From Micromonospora globispora (lineage in GTDB: Bacteria; Actinomycetota; Actinomycetes; Mycobacteriales; Micromonosporaceae): a stretch of 38,416 nt of DNA. Below the pieces are notes generated by a model. It had not been told where the DNA came from and ran no database searches. It saw nothing but the letters and a program-made list of their open reading frames with translations. A program made the translations under genes and the position numbers. Location of the stretch: positions 1 to 38,416 of the forward strand of contig NZ_QGGF01000474.1 of NCBI RefSeq assembly GCF_003857015.1, written 5' to 3'. Positions 1 to 7,356 of this stretch are shown in pieces; the first letter of the stretch is position 1; the number at the start of each line of letters is the position of its first letter.

Positions 1-386
1 CCCGCCAGCTCGCCCGCTTCGCGGCTGTCGGGGTGGCCAGCACGCTGGCGTATCTGGCGCTGTTCGTGGCGACGCGCGGTGTGCTCGGGGCGCAGGCGGC
101 GAACCTGCTCGCGCTGCTGGTCACCGCGGTCGCCAACACCGCCGCCAACCGCCGGCTCACCTTCGGCATCACCGGTCGCCGGCACGCCGGCCGGCACCAC
201 CTGCAGGGGCTGCTCGCCTTCGCCCTCGGCCTGGCGCTGACCAGCGGCTCGCTGGCGGCCCTGCACGCGGCGACCGCGACCCCGGCCCGGCTCGTGGAGC
301 TGACGGTGCTGGTCGGGGCGAACCTGGCCGCCACCGCGCTCCGGTTCGTCCTGCTCCGCCTGGGCATGCACCACCGGCGGCAGTGA
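1..386 (+). CDS. GtrA family membrane protein, 3' part (5' truncated by window edge)
   Basis: The frame is already open at base 3 and reads RQLARFAAVGVASTLAYL before the first possible start (GTG at 33), so the gene very probably begins outside the window. The visible part is about 127 residues with four hydrophobic segments and the ANTAANRRLTFG block typical of GtrA/DPMS-C membrane domains. These proteins help flip or transfer polyprenyl-linked sugars during cell-wall glycan modification. It could be a stand-alone GtrA protein or the C-terminal half of a glycosyltransferase-GtrA fusion; the window cannot decide. It converges on the arginase-family gene with a gap of about 20 bp and no clear terminator hairpin. 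Confidence 0.8.
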   Translation, partial: RQLARFAAVGVASTLAYLALFVATRGVLGAQAANLLALLVTAVANTAANRRLTFGITGRRHAGRHHLQGLLAFALGLALTSGSLAALHAATATPARLVELTVLVGANLAATALRFVLLRLGMHHRRQ

Positions 387-406
387 GCTGACACCCGGTT
401 CGACGG

Positions 407-1252
407 TCAGGACGCGAGAACCGTGGAGAGGACCTCGACGAGGTGCCGGGCGTGGCGCCCGTCGGGGTCCTCGTCCGCGTTGAAGTCGGCGACACTGAGC
501 CCGAGCAGGCGCTCGGACCGGGCCAGCGGCTCGACCAGCGCGGCCAGATCGTCCCAGTCCAGGCCGTCGGGTTCGGGGTAGGTCACGGCGGGCAGCGCAC
601 GCGGGTCCAGCACGTCGAGGTCGAGGTGGAGCCAGACCGGCGCGGACCCCTCCGCAGCCAGCTCCCGGCCGACCGGCGCGGCGCCGCGCTGCCGCAGCGC
701 AGGCGCCGGAAGCTGGACGATCCGTGGGTCGACGCGGTCGGCCTCCCGGCGGGCCGGATCGTCCTGCGGCGGACGATGGCCGAGCAGACGAACCTGGGCG
801 GGGTCGACCAGTGCCCGGCCGAACAGGTCGGGACCGTGACCGGTGAGGATGGACAGCTCCATGTCGGCCCCTTCGCCGGTCTCCGACGTGTGGCCGTCGA
901 AGAAGTCGACGTGACCGTCCAGGAACCACAGGCCCGTACCGGCGGGCAGGCCGAGGAAGACGCCCAGCAGGATCGTGCAGTCCCCGCCGACCACCAGGGG
1001 AAGGTCTCCGGCGGCCCGCACCTGCGCCACCCCGGCACCGATCGCCATGCTCGCCTCCCGGACCTGTGCGGCACCGATCAGGCCGGTGGCCGGGTCCCGC
1101 CGCGGATCGTCGATCCGGGCGTGGACCGCTCCGCCGTCATGCGCGCCGAGCCGGTCCAGCAGCCCGGCCGCCCGCAGCGCGCCCGGCGCGCGTTCCTCGC
1201 CCCGGCCCCGTCCGGAGGAGTCCAACGCCGCGTCCAGCACCGTCCATCGCAC
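407..1252 (-). CDS. Arginase/agmatinase (ureohydrolase) family protein
   Basis: The 281-residue product carries the binuclear-manganese motifs of the ureohydrolase fold in order: GGDC near residue 89 (usually GGDH), DGHVDFFD near 112 (the DxHxD block) and HLDLDVLDP near 213 (the SxDxDxxDP block). Family members hydrolyse guanidino compounds such as arginine, agmatine, guanidinobutyrate or formiminoglutamate, releasing urea or formamide; the substrate cannot be read here. Start is GTG at 1252. There is no convincing ribosome binding site, and a mobile element ends only 9 bp upstream, so its native promoter has probably been separated from it. The Cys in place of the usual His in the first motif is seen in some subfamilies and may tune metal binding. 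Confidence 0.85.
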   Translation of the reverse strand: MRWTVLDAALDSSGRGRGEERAPGALRAAGLLDRLGAHDGGAVHARIDDPRRDPATGLIGAAQVREASMAIGAGVAQVRAAGDLPLVVGGDCTILLGVFLGLPAGTGLWFLDGHVDFFDGHTSETGEGADMELSILTGHGPDLFGRALVDPAQVRLLGHRPPQDDPARREADRVDPRIVQLPAPALRQRGAAPVGRELAAEGSAPVWLHLDLDVLDPRALPAVTYPEPDGLDWDDLAALVEPLARSERLLGLSVADFNADEDPDGRHARHLVEVLSTVLAS

Positions 1253-1261
1253 CGCCGCAGC

Positions 1262-1285
1262 CTAGTGCGGTGTCCACAAACGTTC
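1262..1285 (+). repeat. Left terminal inverted repeat of the TnpB element
   Basis: 24 bp beginning CTAGTGCGGTGTCCAC. It matches the reverse complement of 2751-2774 at 23 of 24 positions; the mismatch is A here against T in the other arm, at position 17. Confidence 0.85.
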
Positions 1286-1310
1286 GCCGAGTTGGTGGGG
1301 GATCGGGAAA

Positions 1311-2759
1311 GTGTCGTATGGGTGGTGTTGGCTTCGCCTCGTGCCTCGCCGTCGTGATCCCGCCGCGCCGCGGGTGGTGCATCGCACCGCGCGGGTCGCC
1401 CTGCGGTTGACGCCCAGTCAGCGGCGGCGGTGCTTCGGTCTGTTGCGTTCGGGCGGTGACGTGTGGGCATGCGTGCTGGAGATCAACGCGTGGCGGCGCC
1501 GCCGCGGCGACGTTCCGCTGACCGGTTATCAGGAGTTGTGCCGGGAGTTGGCGGCCTCGGGGCCGGGCACGTTCGCCGGACTCGACACCACCGGCGCCCG
1601 GTCGGTGTTGCGCCGGTTCTCGGATGCGTGGTTCGCGGCCGCCAAGCGCCGTAAGGACGGTGACCTGTCGGCGGGGTTTCCGCGTCGGCGGCGGGGGTTG
1701 GTGCCGGTGCGCTGGTATCACGGCACGTTCACCCTCGACGGGCGCCGGGTACGGATCTCCACCGCGAGAGGCACGACGCCGTTGTGGGTGAGGTTGGCGC
1801 GGGATCTGCCGTATCCGCTGGAGCAGGTCCGGTCGATCACCCTGCTGTGCGAGGGCGGCCGACTGTTCCTGGACGTGACCGCCGAAGTCTCGGTGGTGGT
1901 GTATCCGGCCGGTGAGGAACCTGATCCGGGCCGGGTGGCCGGGGTGGATCTCGGGATCATCCACCCGTATGCGGTGGCCGGCCCCGACGGTGACGGACTG
2001 CTGGTGTCGGGACGGGCGATCCGCGCCGAGCACCGCATGCACCTGACCGACACCAAAGCCCGCCGCCGCGCCGTCGCCCGCCGGGCACCCAAGCCGGGGC
2101 AGAAGGGTTCGCGGCGGTGGCGGCAGTACCGCCGCCGCGCGCGCCTCGTTGAGGGCCGGCATCGTCGGCGGGTGCGCCAGGCCCAGCACGAAGCCGCCCG
2201 CACGGTTGTCTCCTGGGCGATACGTCAGCGGGTCGGTGTGCTGCACGTCGGCGACCCGCGTGGCGTGCTCAACATTGCTGCGGGGCGGCGGCACAACCTG
2301 CGGCTGCGGCAGTGGCAGATCGGCCGCCTCCTGCAGGTCCTCACCGACAAGGCCACCCTCGCCGGGATCACCGTCTGGCTCGTGAACGAGCGCGGCACCT
2401 CCTCCACCTGCCCCACCTGCCACCAGCGGGTACCGAAACCCCGTGGGCGGACCCTGTCCTGCCCGCACTGCCAGTTCTCCGGGCACCGCGACCTCGTCGC
2501 GGCCGCCAGCATCGCCACCCGCACCCCGGGCGGCGGACCCACCACCCCGGCAGCCGTCGTGCTGCCGCTGGTGGTCACGCACCGTCGAGCCGGCCGGCAC
2601 CTGCCCGGTGCCGGCCAGTCCCGACGTGACCCCCGCCGCCCACAACAGGCGGCGCGAGGATCAGTTGGCCCGCGGAGGCCCGCCCCACCACCCGGCGGGG
2701 AGTCGCTCGCCCACCCGGCGAGGATCCACAACACCCACCGGAAACCCGGTGAACGTTAG
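1311..2759 (+). CDS. tnpB: RNA-guided endonuclease TnpB family protein (IS605 OrfB-like)
   Basis: A 482-residue protein with an Arg-rich N-terminal half and a RuvC-like nuclease domain. RuvC-I is GVDLGI (Asp213). The usual RuvC-II glutamate position reads HVGDP (Gly314), but a Glu lies just before the zinc ribbon in VNERGTSSTC (Glu360). The zinc ribbon is Cys367, Cys370, Cys384, Cys387, and RuvC-III is GHRDL (Asp394). This matches the rearranged RuvC-II site described for some TnpB and Fanzor proteins, so the nuclease may be active. After residue 400 there is an 80-residue Pro/Arg-rich tail running into the right terminal repeat; this part of the DNA may instead encode guide RNA. The first plausible start is GTG 1311; GTG 1341 is an alternative. 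There is no TnpA partner. Confidence 0.9.
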   Translation: MSYGWCWLRLVPRRRDPAAPRVVHRTARVALRLTPSQRRRCFGLLRSGGDVWACVLEINAWRRRRGDVPLTGYQELCRELAASGPGTFAGLDTTGARSVLRRFSDAWFAAAKRRKDGDLSAGFPRRRRGLVPVRWYHGTFTLDGRRVRISTARGTTPLWVRLARDLPYPLEQVRSITLLCEGGRLFLDVTAEVSVVVYPAGEEPDPGRVAGVDLGIIHPYAVAGPDGDGLLVSGRAIRAEHRMHLTDTKARRRAVARRAPKPGQKGSRRWRQYRRRARLVEGRHRRRVRQAQHEAARTVVSWAIRQRVGVLHVGDPRGVLNIAAGRRHNLRLRQWQIGRLLQVLTDKATLAGITVWLVNERGTSSTCPTCHQRVPKPRGRTLSCPHCQFSGHRDLVAAASIATRTPGGGPTTPAAVVLPLVVTHRRAGRHLPGAGQSRRDPRRPQQAARGSVGPRRPAPPPGGESLAHPARIHNTHRKPGER

Positions 2760-2774
2760 TGGACACCGCACTAG
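2751..2774 (-). repeat. Right terminal inverted repeat of the TnpB element
   Basis: Inverse of the left repeat with one mismatch. The TAG stop of tnpB (2757-2759) lies within it. Confidence 0.85.
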
Positions 2775-2778
2775 CCGT

Positions 2779-2804
2779 CGCTGACCTACGCATTACGAGT
2801 CAGC
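2779..2804 (-). other. Possible tRNA-Thr(CGT) anticodon-arm fragment / attachment-site relic
   Basis: Read on the minus strand this contains GACTCGTAATGCGTAGGTC, which looks like the anticodon loop (CTCGTAA, anticodon CGT), 3' stem and variable region of a tRNA-Thr. No 5' half, T-arm or acceptor stem follows, so it is not a tRNA gene. Such fragments commonly mark att sites of integrative elements. It also forms a GCTGAC/GTCAGC inverted repeat, so it may be only a hairpin. The rest of 2775-3101 holds nothing I can recognise. Confidence 0.3.
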
Positions 2805-3101
2805 ACCGACCCCCTAATCGCCGTCGACCTGGTCCTCGTCGACCTACATCTACGGTTCCTTGTTGTCCGTCATCGTCCGGAGGCTTGGCTGCTTCGTTGG
2901 CTGCTCGGCTCCGTGCCTGTACGGCTCCGGCTGGCTCCCACACTGCCAGGGGCTCTCTTGTATCGAGCTGGGCTGCGGAGGTCGCGACCTGCGGCCGAGC
3001 GGCCGCTCTCCCCGCCAGTCCCCCACCGTGACCCGGCGACCTGGTACGGATCTGGCACCCAAACCAAAGCGGTCAATGCGCTGAGATGTACGGGAGGCGG
3101 G

Positions 3102-3509
3102 TCAGGGCCACCAGGTCGGCTGTGTGGTACGGCAGAATTCGTTGGCCATAGGAAGGCCGTTGACATGGAAGTAGGCGAAGGCGCATCCCACGAGGACGGC
3201 GAGGCCGACGGCGACGGCGAGCGGCACCGCGACAGGGCGGGGGCCAACAAGCATTAGCACAGCGGAGGCGAGGGCGCCGACGGCGAGTGTCTGCCCGAGG
3301 AGCAACACCGGCAGGTGGAACAGCAGGAAACCGAAGCCCATGCCGGCGGAGTCCCGCTCGCAGGCGAGCCACACCTGGGCGACCTGTCGCATCTCGGCGA
3401 TTGAGGCGACGAGCGACGTGGTGGCGGCGAGGAGGAACGTCGCTGGGACCTGCGATGTGGGGAGGGGGTGGCCCTGTGACGGGTGGGCCGTTGGGTGGTC
3501 TGAGGGCAT
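3102..3509 (-). CDS. Small membrane protein of unknown function
   Basis: A 135-residue product with a hydrophilic, Pro/His-rich N-terminus, then three hydrophobic segments (around residues 25-45, 60-80 and 85-110) and a C-terminal NEFCRTTQPTWWP tail. I do not recognise a functional family; small actinobacterial membrane proteins with a terminal Cys and a PxWWP-type end are common but uncharacterised. I chose ATG 3509 because GAGGTG lies just upstream and the hydrophobic core starts soon after; the longer open frame upstream is of low complexity. It stands alone among non-coding or decayed DNA. Confidence 0.6.
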   Translation of the reverse strand: MPSDHPTAHPSQGHPLPTSQVPATFLLAATTSLVASIAEMRQVAQVWLACERDSAGMGFGFLLFHLPVLLLGQTLAVGALASAVLMLVGPRPVAVPLAVAVGLAVLVGCAFAYFHVNGLPMANEFCRTTQPTWWP

Positions 3510-4269
3510 TGGAACACCTCGCACAGCTAGGGCCGGCGCCCGGTGGCGACCATCGGGCCTCCTCACCGCGGGCAGGTGCGCCGATGGCGGATCCTCGGGC
3601 GCCAGGGGCCACAACTTCCCCTACACGCCGCGCCGCCGCAACGCCGGAAGATCGTTCCGTTGCAAAATCGTGACCTTCATGGTCAGCTCGGCAACTCCAT
3701 CGGTTCGGCCCCGTCCGGTCCAGTCCGCCCCGGTGGCTCCCATGTTTAGCTTCCAAATTGCGATCGCCTCACGCTGGCGAGCCTCGTGATGGTCGTACGC
3801 CGGATCGCCTGATTGAGTCTCCGTCGTCGTGACCTCTGGCGGCGTTCATCGCCGGGAACAGACAGGGCTGTTGGCGCACGGATGGCTGCTCGATCATCCC
3901 GTTTGGTCGGGGCTGCGCGCCGCGCTCCGGGGCGACTCCGTCCCAGGAGCGGGACCTTCTTACTGGAACTTATGGCAGAAGTGGTGGTGGTATTTGGGCC
4001 AAAAGGTGACCTCGACACTCAGGCCGCCGGCTCTGATGTTGGCGCCGATTCCCCGGCGGTCAGCAACTGTGCCCGGCGAGGGTGTCACTTACCTCGGGCG
4101 GCTGGCCGGCGGCGGCCGCGGTCTCCTTCACGGTCCTGGCCATGTCCGGGTCCCTCAGGGGAGCATTCCGGAGGCGGCCGCCGGCAGTGATGCCAGACAC
4201 CAGCGGCACCGCCGCGGTTCGCCGGCGGTTGCCGCAGTGCAGCTGCGCGCGTCGGCCGTGGGCGGTGGT
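3510..4269. other. Stretch without recognisable genes
   Basis: Open frames on both strands overlap one another and have compositions typical of GC-rich noncoding DNA; none shows a recognisable domain or a good ribosome binding site. The stretch is adjacent to a hydrolase fragment and is probably decayed sequence. Confidence 0.5.
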
Positions 4270-4620
4270 CTAGCCTTCGATGTCGCGGACCTCGTCGCCG
4301 TGGTTGCCGACGAGGAAGGTTCGCGGCAGGGTCAGCTTTCGCAAGGTCTCCCGGACCGTCGGTATGGTGTTTCGAGCGAGGCCGAACGCGCTGCCGACGC
4401 ACGCCAGCGGATCGGCGAGCCGCATCGTTTGTGGCCGGAACGGGCCGACCCGCCCCAGAGTCTCGACGAATCCCGGCGCGAGGAAACGTTTCCGGCGTTT
4501 AGGCGTAGATGCTCTGCGGCGGCCGGTTCTCGACCTCGGATCGAGCGGCGCCTCCGCGACGACGGGCCGTTGCGAATCGATCTCCTGGAGTTCGGCTACG
4601 CGCCTCCTTCTGCTCGGCAA
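4270..4620 (-). pseudogene. Alpha/beta-hydrolase remnant (fragment)
   Basis: The minus-strand frame reads GRVGPFRPQTMRLADP, then LKLTLPRTFLVG-like sequence (RKLTLPRTFLVGNHGDEV). This resembles the late part of an alpha/beta-hydrolase, where a strand ends in PRTFLxGE before the acid-histidine region. The nucleophile elbow is not in frame upstream, and the frame stops before the expected catalytic histidine. I take it as a degraded fragment; the assignment rests on one block and is tentative. Confidence 0.4.
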
Positions 4621-4691
4621 CGCTCAACCTTCAAAGGCGGCCGCCAACTGTACTTTGTGCCCGGCATCTGGCTATGTGAAGGGAGCCCAGA

Positions 4692-5888
4692 ATGCGGAAA
4701 CTACCGGTGATGGCTACGGCGGCTGCGGCAGCAGCAATCCTCGCAGCGATTCCATCCTCGGCCCTGGCGGCCAAGGCGGACACGCAGGAATCTTTGACGC
4801 TGGCGGTCTACGGCGACTCGCCCTACGGCACGTCGCCGACCGACACGGCGGAGTTCCAGGCGAGCGCGGCGTTCATCGACGGGATCAACGCCGATCCGCA
4901 GGTGAGCCTCGTGACCCACGTCGGTGACATCCACTCCGGCAAGCAGTACTGCACCGCCGCGTACAACCAGTCGGTCGCTGCGTTGTGGACCCGTTTCGAG
5001 GACCCGCTGGTCTACACGCCGGGCGACAACGAGTGGACCGACTGCCATAAGGCCGCCGAGGGCGGCGGCGCCTACAGCGCGGCCACCCAGCAGATCAACT
5101 ACGTGCTCGATCCGGTGACGCACCTGCCGGTCGACTACGCCTCCGGCAACCCCGTCGCGAACCTCGACCTCGTCCGCTCCGACTTCTTCACCGAGCCCGG
5201 CAGGACGCTCGGTGGCGGAAACCTGCACGTGGTGTCGCAGGCGCGCGAGTACGATCCCGCGTACCCGAGCGACGCCAAGTACGTCGAGAACGTGATGTGG
5301 GAGCGCAAGGACGTCCTGTTCGTCACGCTCAACATCCCGGGCGGCTCCAACAACGACCAGGACATCTGGTACGGCGCCCCCGTGATGAGTGCCGAGCAGG
5401 CGCAGGAGGTCGCCGAGCGGACCGGCGCCGACCTGCGCTGGCTCGACCGGGCGTTCGCGCAGGCGCAGGCGGACCACGTGCGCGCGGTGACGATCATCGA
5501 GCAGGCCGACATGTGGGACCTGGACGGCAAGTCTCTCTCGCACCTGACCGGATTCGAACCGTTCGTCGCCAGCATCGCGGCGCACACGGCCCAGTTCGGC
5601 AAGCCGGTGCTGATGCTCAACGGGGACTCGCACACGTACCGGTCCGACAACCCCCTCTCGCCGAGCGCACCGTGCCTGACGGAGGCCACCGGCGGTGGCG
5701 AGACCTCGTGCACCTCGACGGCCTTCACCCACCCCGGCTACGACGTAGCGAACTTCCACCGGATCGTGGTGCACGGCAGCACGTTCCCGCTGGAGTACCT
5801 GAAGCTCACGGTGAATCCTGAGGAGAAGGCACCGTCGGGTCCGAACTCCTTCGGCCCGTTCAGCTGGCAGCGCATGACCCAGCCGTGA
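4692..5888 (+). CDS. Secreted calcineurin-like metallophosphoesterase
   Basis: A 398-residue protein with a clear Sec signal peptide (MRKLPVMATAAAAAAILAAI, probable cleavage after ALA near residue 26). The mature part shows metallophosphoesterase motifs: YGDSPYG near 39, THVGDIHSG near 75, PGDNEWTDC near 113 and LNGDSHTY near 312. It should act outside the cytoplasm on phosphate esters; the substrate is unknown. The start ATG 4692 has GAAGGGA upstream. It is monocistronic, with decayed DNA before it and a terminator hairpin after it. A broken relative lies at 37.6 kb and shares the PGDNEWTDC block almost identically at the DNA level. Confidence 0.85.
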   Translation: MRKLPVMATAAAAAAILAAIPSSALAAKADTQESLTLAVYGDSPYGTSPTDTAEFQASAAFIDGINADPQVSLVTHVGDIHSGKQYCTAAYNQSVAALWTRFEDPLVYTPGDNEWTDCHKAAEGGGAYSAATQQINYVLDPVTHLPVDYASGNPVANLDLVRSDFFTEPGRTLGGGNLHVVSQAREYDPAYPSDAKYVENVMWERKDVLFVTLNIPGGSNNDQDIWYGAPVMSAEQAQEVAERTGADLRWLDRAFAQAQADHVRAVTIIEQADMWDLDGKSLSHLTGFEPFVASIAAHTAQFGKPVLMLNGDSHTYRSDNPLSPSAPCLTEATGGGETSCTSTAFTHPGYDVANFHRIVVHGSTFPLEYLKLTVNPEEKAPSGPNSFGPFSWQRMTQP

Positions 5889-5940
5889 CACCGGCCAGAA
5901 GGCATGGCCCGGCCGATTGAAGGCCGGCCGGCCAATCAAG

Positions 5941-5972
5941 GCAGGGGGCCATCCCACGAGAGGGCCCCCTGC
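5941..5972 (+). terminator. Rho-independent-type hairpin after the metallophosphoesterase gene
   Basis: A perfect 10-bp stem, GCAGGGGGCC paired with GGCCCCCTGC, with a 12-nt loop, followed by TTCCGTCC rather than a full T tract, as is usual in high-GC actinomycetes. It lies 52 bp after the stop codon. Confidence 0.75.
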
Positions 5973-6478
5973 TTCCGTCCTGCTCAGATCCGAATCCGCG
6001 CGTAGTGGTTGGTTGATCGGCGGCGGACTGGCATCTATCGGTGTTGGTCAGGCTGCGGCGATCGCCTCTGGGTCTTGCGGGCAAAGGACCTGGGCAGTGT
6101 GCAGGTGCGACTGTCGAGGCGGAGCTACTTCTACTTGAAGGTTGCCAGTGATCGAGTTCCCGATGACGGTGCGGACTGGTTGACACGATGCAGGCGCAGG
6201 ATCGTCGGGGCTGTGCCCCCTCGGTGAGACCCTGACATCTCGCTTACCAGCTGTGCGCGCCTCGTCCGTCGGCGTCCGCACACGTTCCCTGGCCTGGGAA
6301 AGCGTTGCACCATCGTCAACGGCGGGTGTCTGCGTTCAGCGTTCGGTCGAGGTCCCAACAGGACCCTCGGGGGTTAAAGATCAAGTTAGATGTACTGCCC
6401 AGGGACGTTGGTCCAAATGACGGGTTGGCTTCACTTGATGGGTGACGCTCCGCGGGCCGGGGTCGCTATCGTGCGACG
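5973..6478. other. Intergenic stretch, nothing recognised
   Basis: About 500 bp without a supportable gene. The overlapping short frames on both strands show no domain or signal. The promoter of the HAD-like gene at 6479 should lie at its end, but I see no clear consensus. Confidence 0.5.
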
Positions 6479-7022
6479 GTGACCGCTGGTGCCGAGCGTC
6501 CCTTGCTCTTCCTCGACGTGGATGGACCACTCATCCCGATTGGTGGGGGGCCGCCAAAGGACTCCGAAGGGCATGCAGCCAGGGCCGAAGCCACCGGCGC
6601 ATGGGACGAGATGTCCAACCCCCTCCTGTCGAGGCTCAACCCGATGCACGGTGCGCGGCTCACCACGCTCGGGTGCGAGCTGGTCTGGGCCAGCACGTGG
6701 ATGGCCGATGCGAACGAGGAGGTGGCACCGCGAATCGGCCTGCCAGGACTGCCAGTCATCGACTTGCCGGAGGGCGACGAGGCGCAACTGACCCCCGGGC
6801 TGCACTGGAAAACCAAGGCCCTGGTCGCCTGGGCGGCCGGGCGCCCCTTCGTGTGGTGACGACGAGATCAGCGACGTTGACCGAGGCTGGGTAGCCACCA
6901 ACCATCCAGGACATGCAATTCTCCACCGCGTTGACTCACGCGTAGGACTTTCCGAGCCAGACTTTGCCGCCATCGAGCGATGGCTCGCCACGCACGCCTT
7001 GTCCAACCAAGAGATCGTCTAG
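6479..7022 (+). pseudogene. HAD_SAK-type HAD domain protein, frameshifted
   Basis: The first frame (GTG 6479) encodes 126 residues with the HAD motif LFLDVDGPLIP at the N-terminus, then ELVWASTWM and LHWKTKALVAWAAGRPFVW, and stops at TGA 6857. The neighbouring frame continues at once as DDEISDVDRGWVATNHPGHA and then LSEPDFAAIERWL, ending at TAG 7020-7022. Related actinobacterial proteins read FVWVDDEI through this point, so a net one-base gain or two-base loss near 6857 has split one gene of about 180 codons. The family resembles the HAD domain of Swiss-army-knife RNA-repair proteins; substrate unknown. It is either a pseudogene or a sequencing error. Confidence 0.75.
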
Positions 7023-7356
7023 CCGGACGTGTCACCCAACATCTGACATCAATCCGTCACGCATGAACTGGAGCCCGACAAGCCAGCCGACGAACTGTCC
7101 TCCGTCGACTGATGCCCGACATTCATCCGCCAACTGATCTGCGACACCTCAGCGCGCTGATCGCGGCTAGATCCGGATGTTCATGGCCACAGCTGGGCGC
7201 GGTTGGACTTGGATGCTCATCGGTCCAGCGTTCGGCCCAGGCCTTGGCCGACCAAGCGACCTGCGGCACCCTGCGGCACACGGCCGCCTGGACCTGCTCG
7301 CCGTGTCTGCGGGCCACCACGTTCTGGCCAGATCGACGGCGAGGCGGAAGACCGCG
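7023..7356. other. Intergenic stretch, possible unrecognised fragment
   Basis: A minus-strand frame reads VAWSAKAWAERWTDEHPSP and looks protein-like, but it has no start context and I cannot assign it to a family. Nothing else is supportable. Confidence 0.3.

Larger units (their letters stand above)
1262..2774. mobile_element. TnpB-bearing element with 24-bp terminal inverted repeats
   Basis: A 1.5-kb unit bounded by near-perfect inverted repeats (23 of 24 positions), each beginning CTAGTGCGGTGTCCAC. The only gene inside is tnpB; there is no TnpA (Y1 or serine) transposase. Classical IS200/IS605 and IS607 elements lack terminal inverted repeats, so this structure suggests either movement in trans by a DDE transposase that recognises the ends, or TnpB carried as cargo. 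The outermost CTAG is palindromic and could be a 4-bp target duplication rather than part of the repeat. The tnpB stop codon lies inside the right repeat. Confidence 0.75.

Noticed and set aside
1137..2645. A 502-codon frame antisense to tnpB
   Set aside because: A shadow of tnpB with low-complexity Arg/Pro/Gly content and no start signal; tnpB motifs are unambiguous.
1311..2759. TnpB as a nuclease-dead regulator (TldR-like)
   Set aside because: Although the canonical RuvC-II Glu is absent, Asp213, Asp394 and the alternative Glu360 are present, fitting a rearranged active site better than a dead one.
3829..4710. A 293-codon plus-strand frame before the metallophosphoesterase
   Set aside because: No domain, no ribosome binding site, erratic composition, and it overlaps the start of the real gene out of frame; a hydrolase fragment is readable on the other strand.
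6479..7022. Programmed frameshift in the HAD_SAK-like gene
   Set aside because: The shift at 6857 has no slippery run or obvious downstream stimulator, and relatives read straight through; mutation or sequencing error is simpler.
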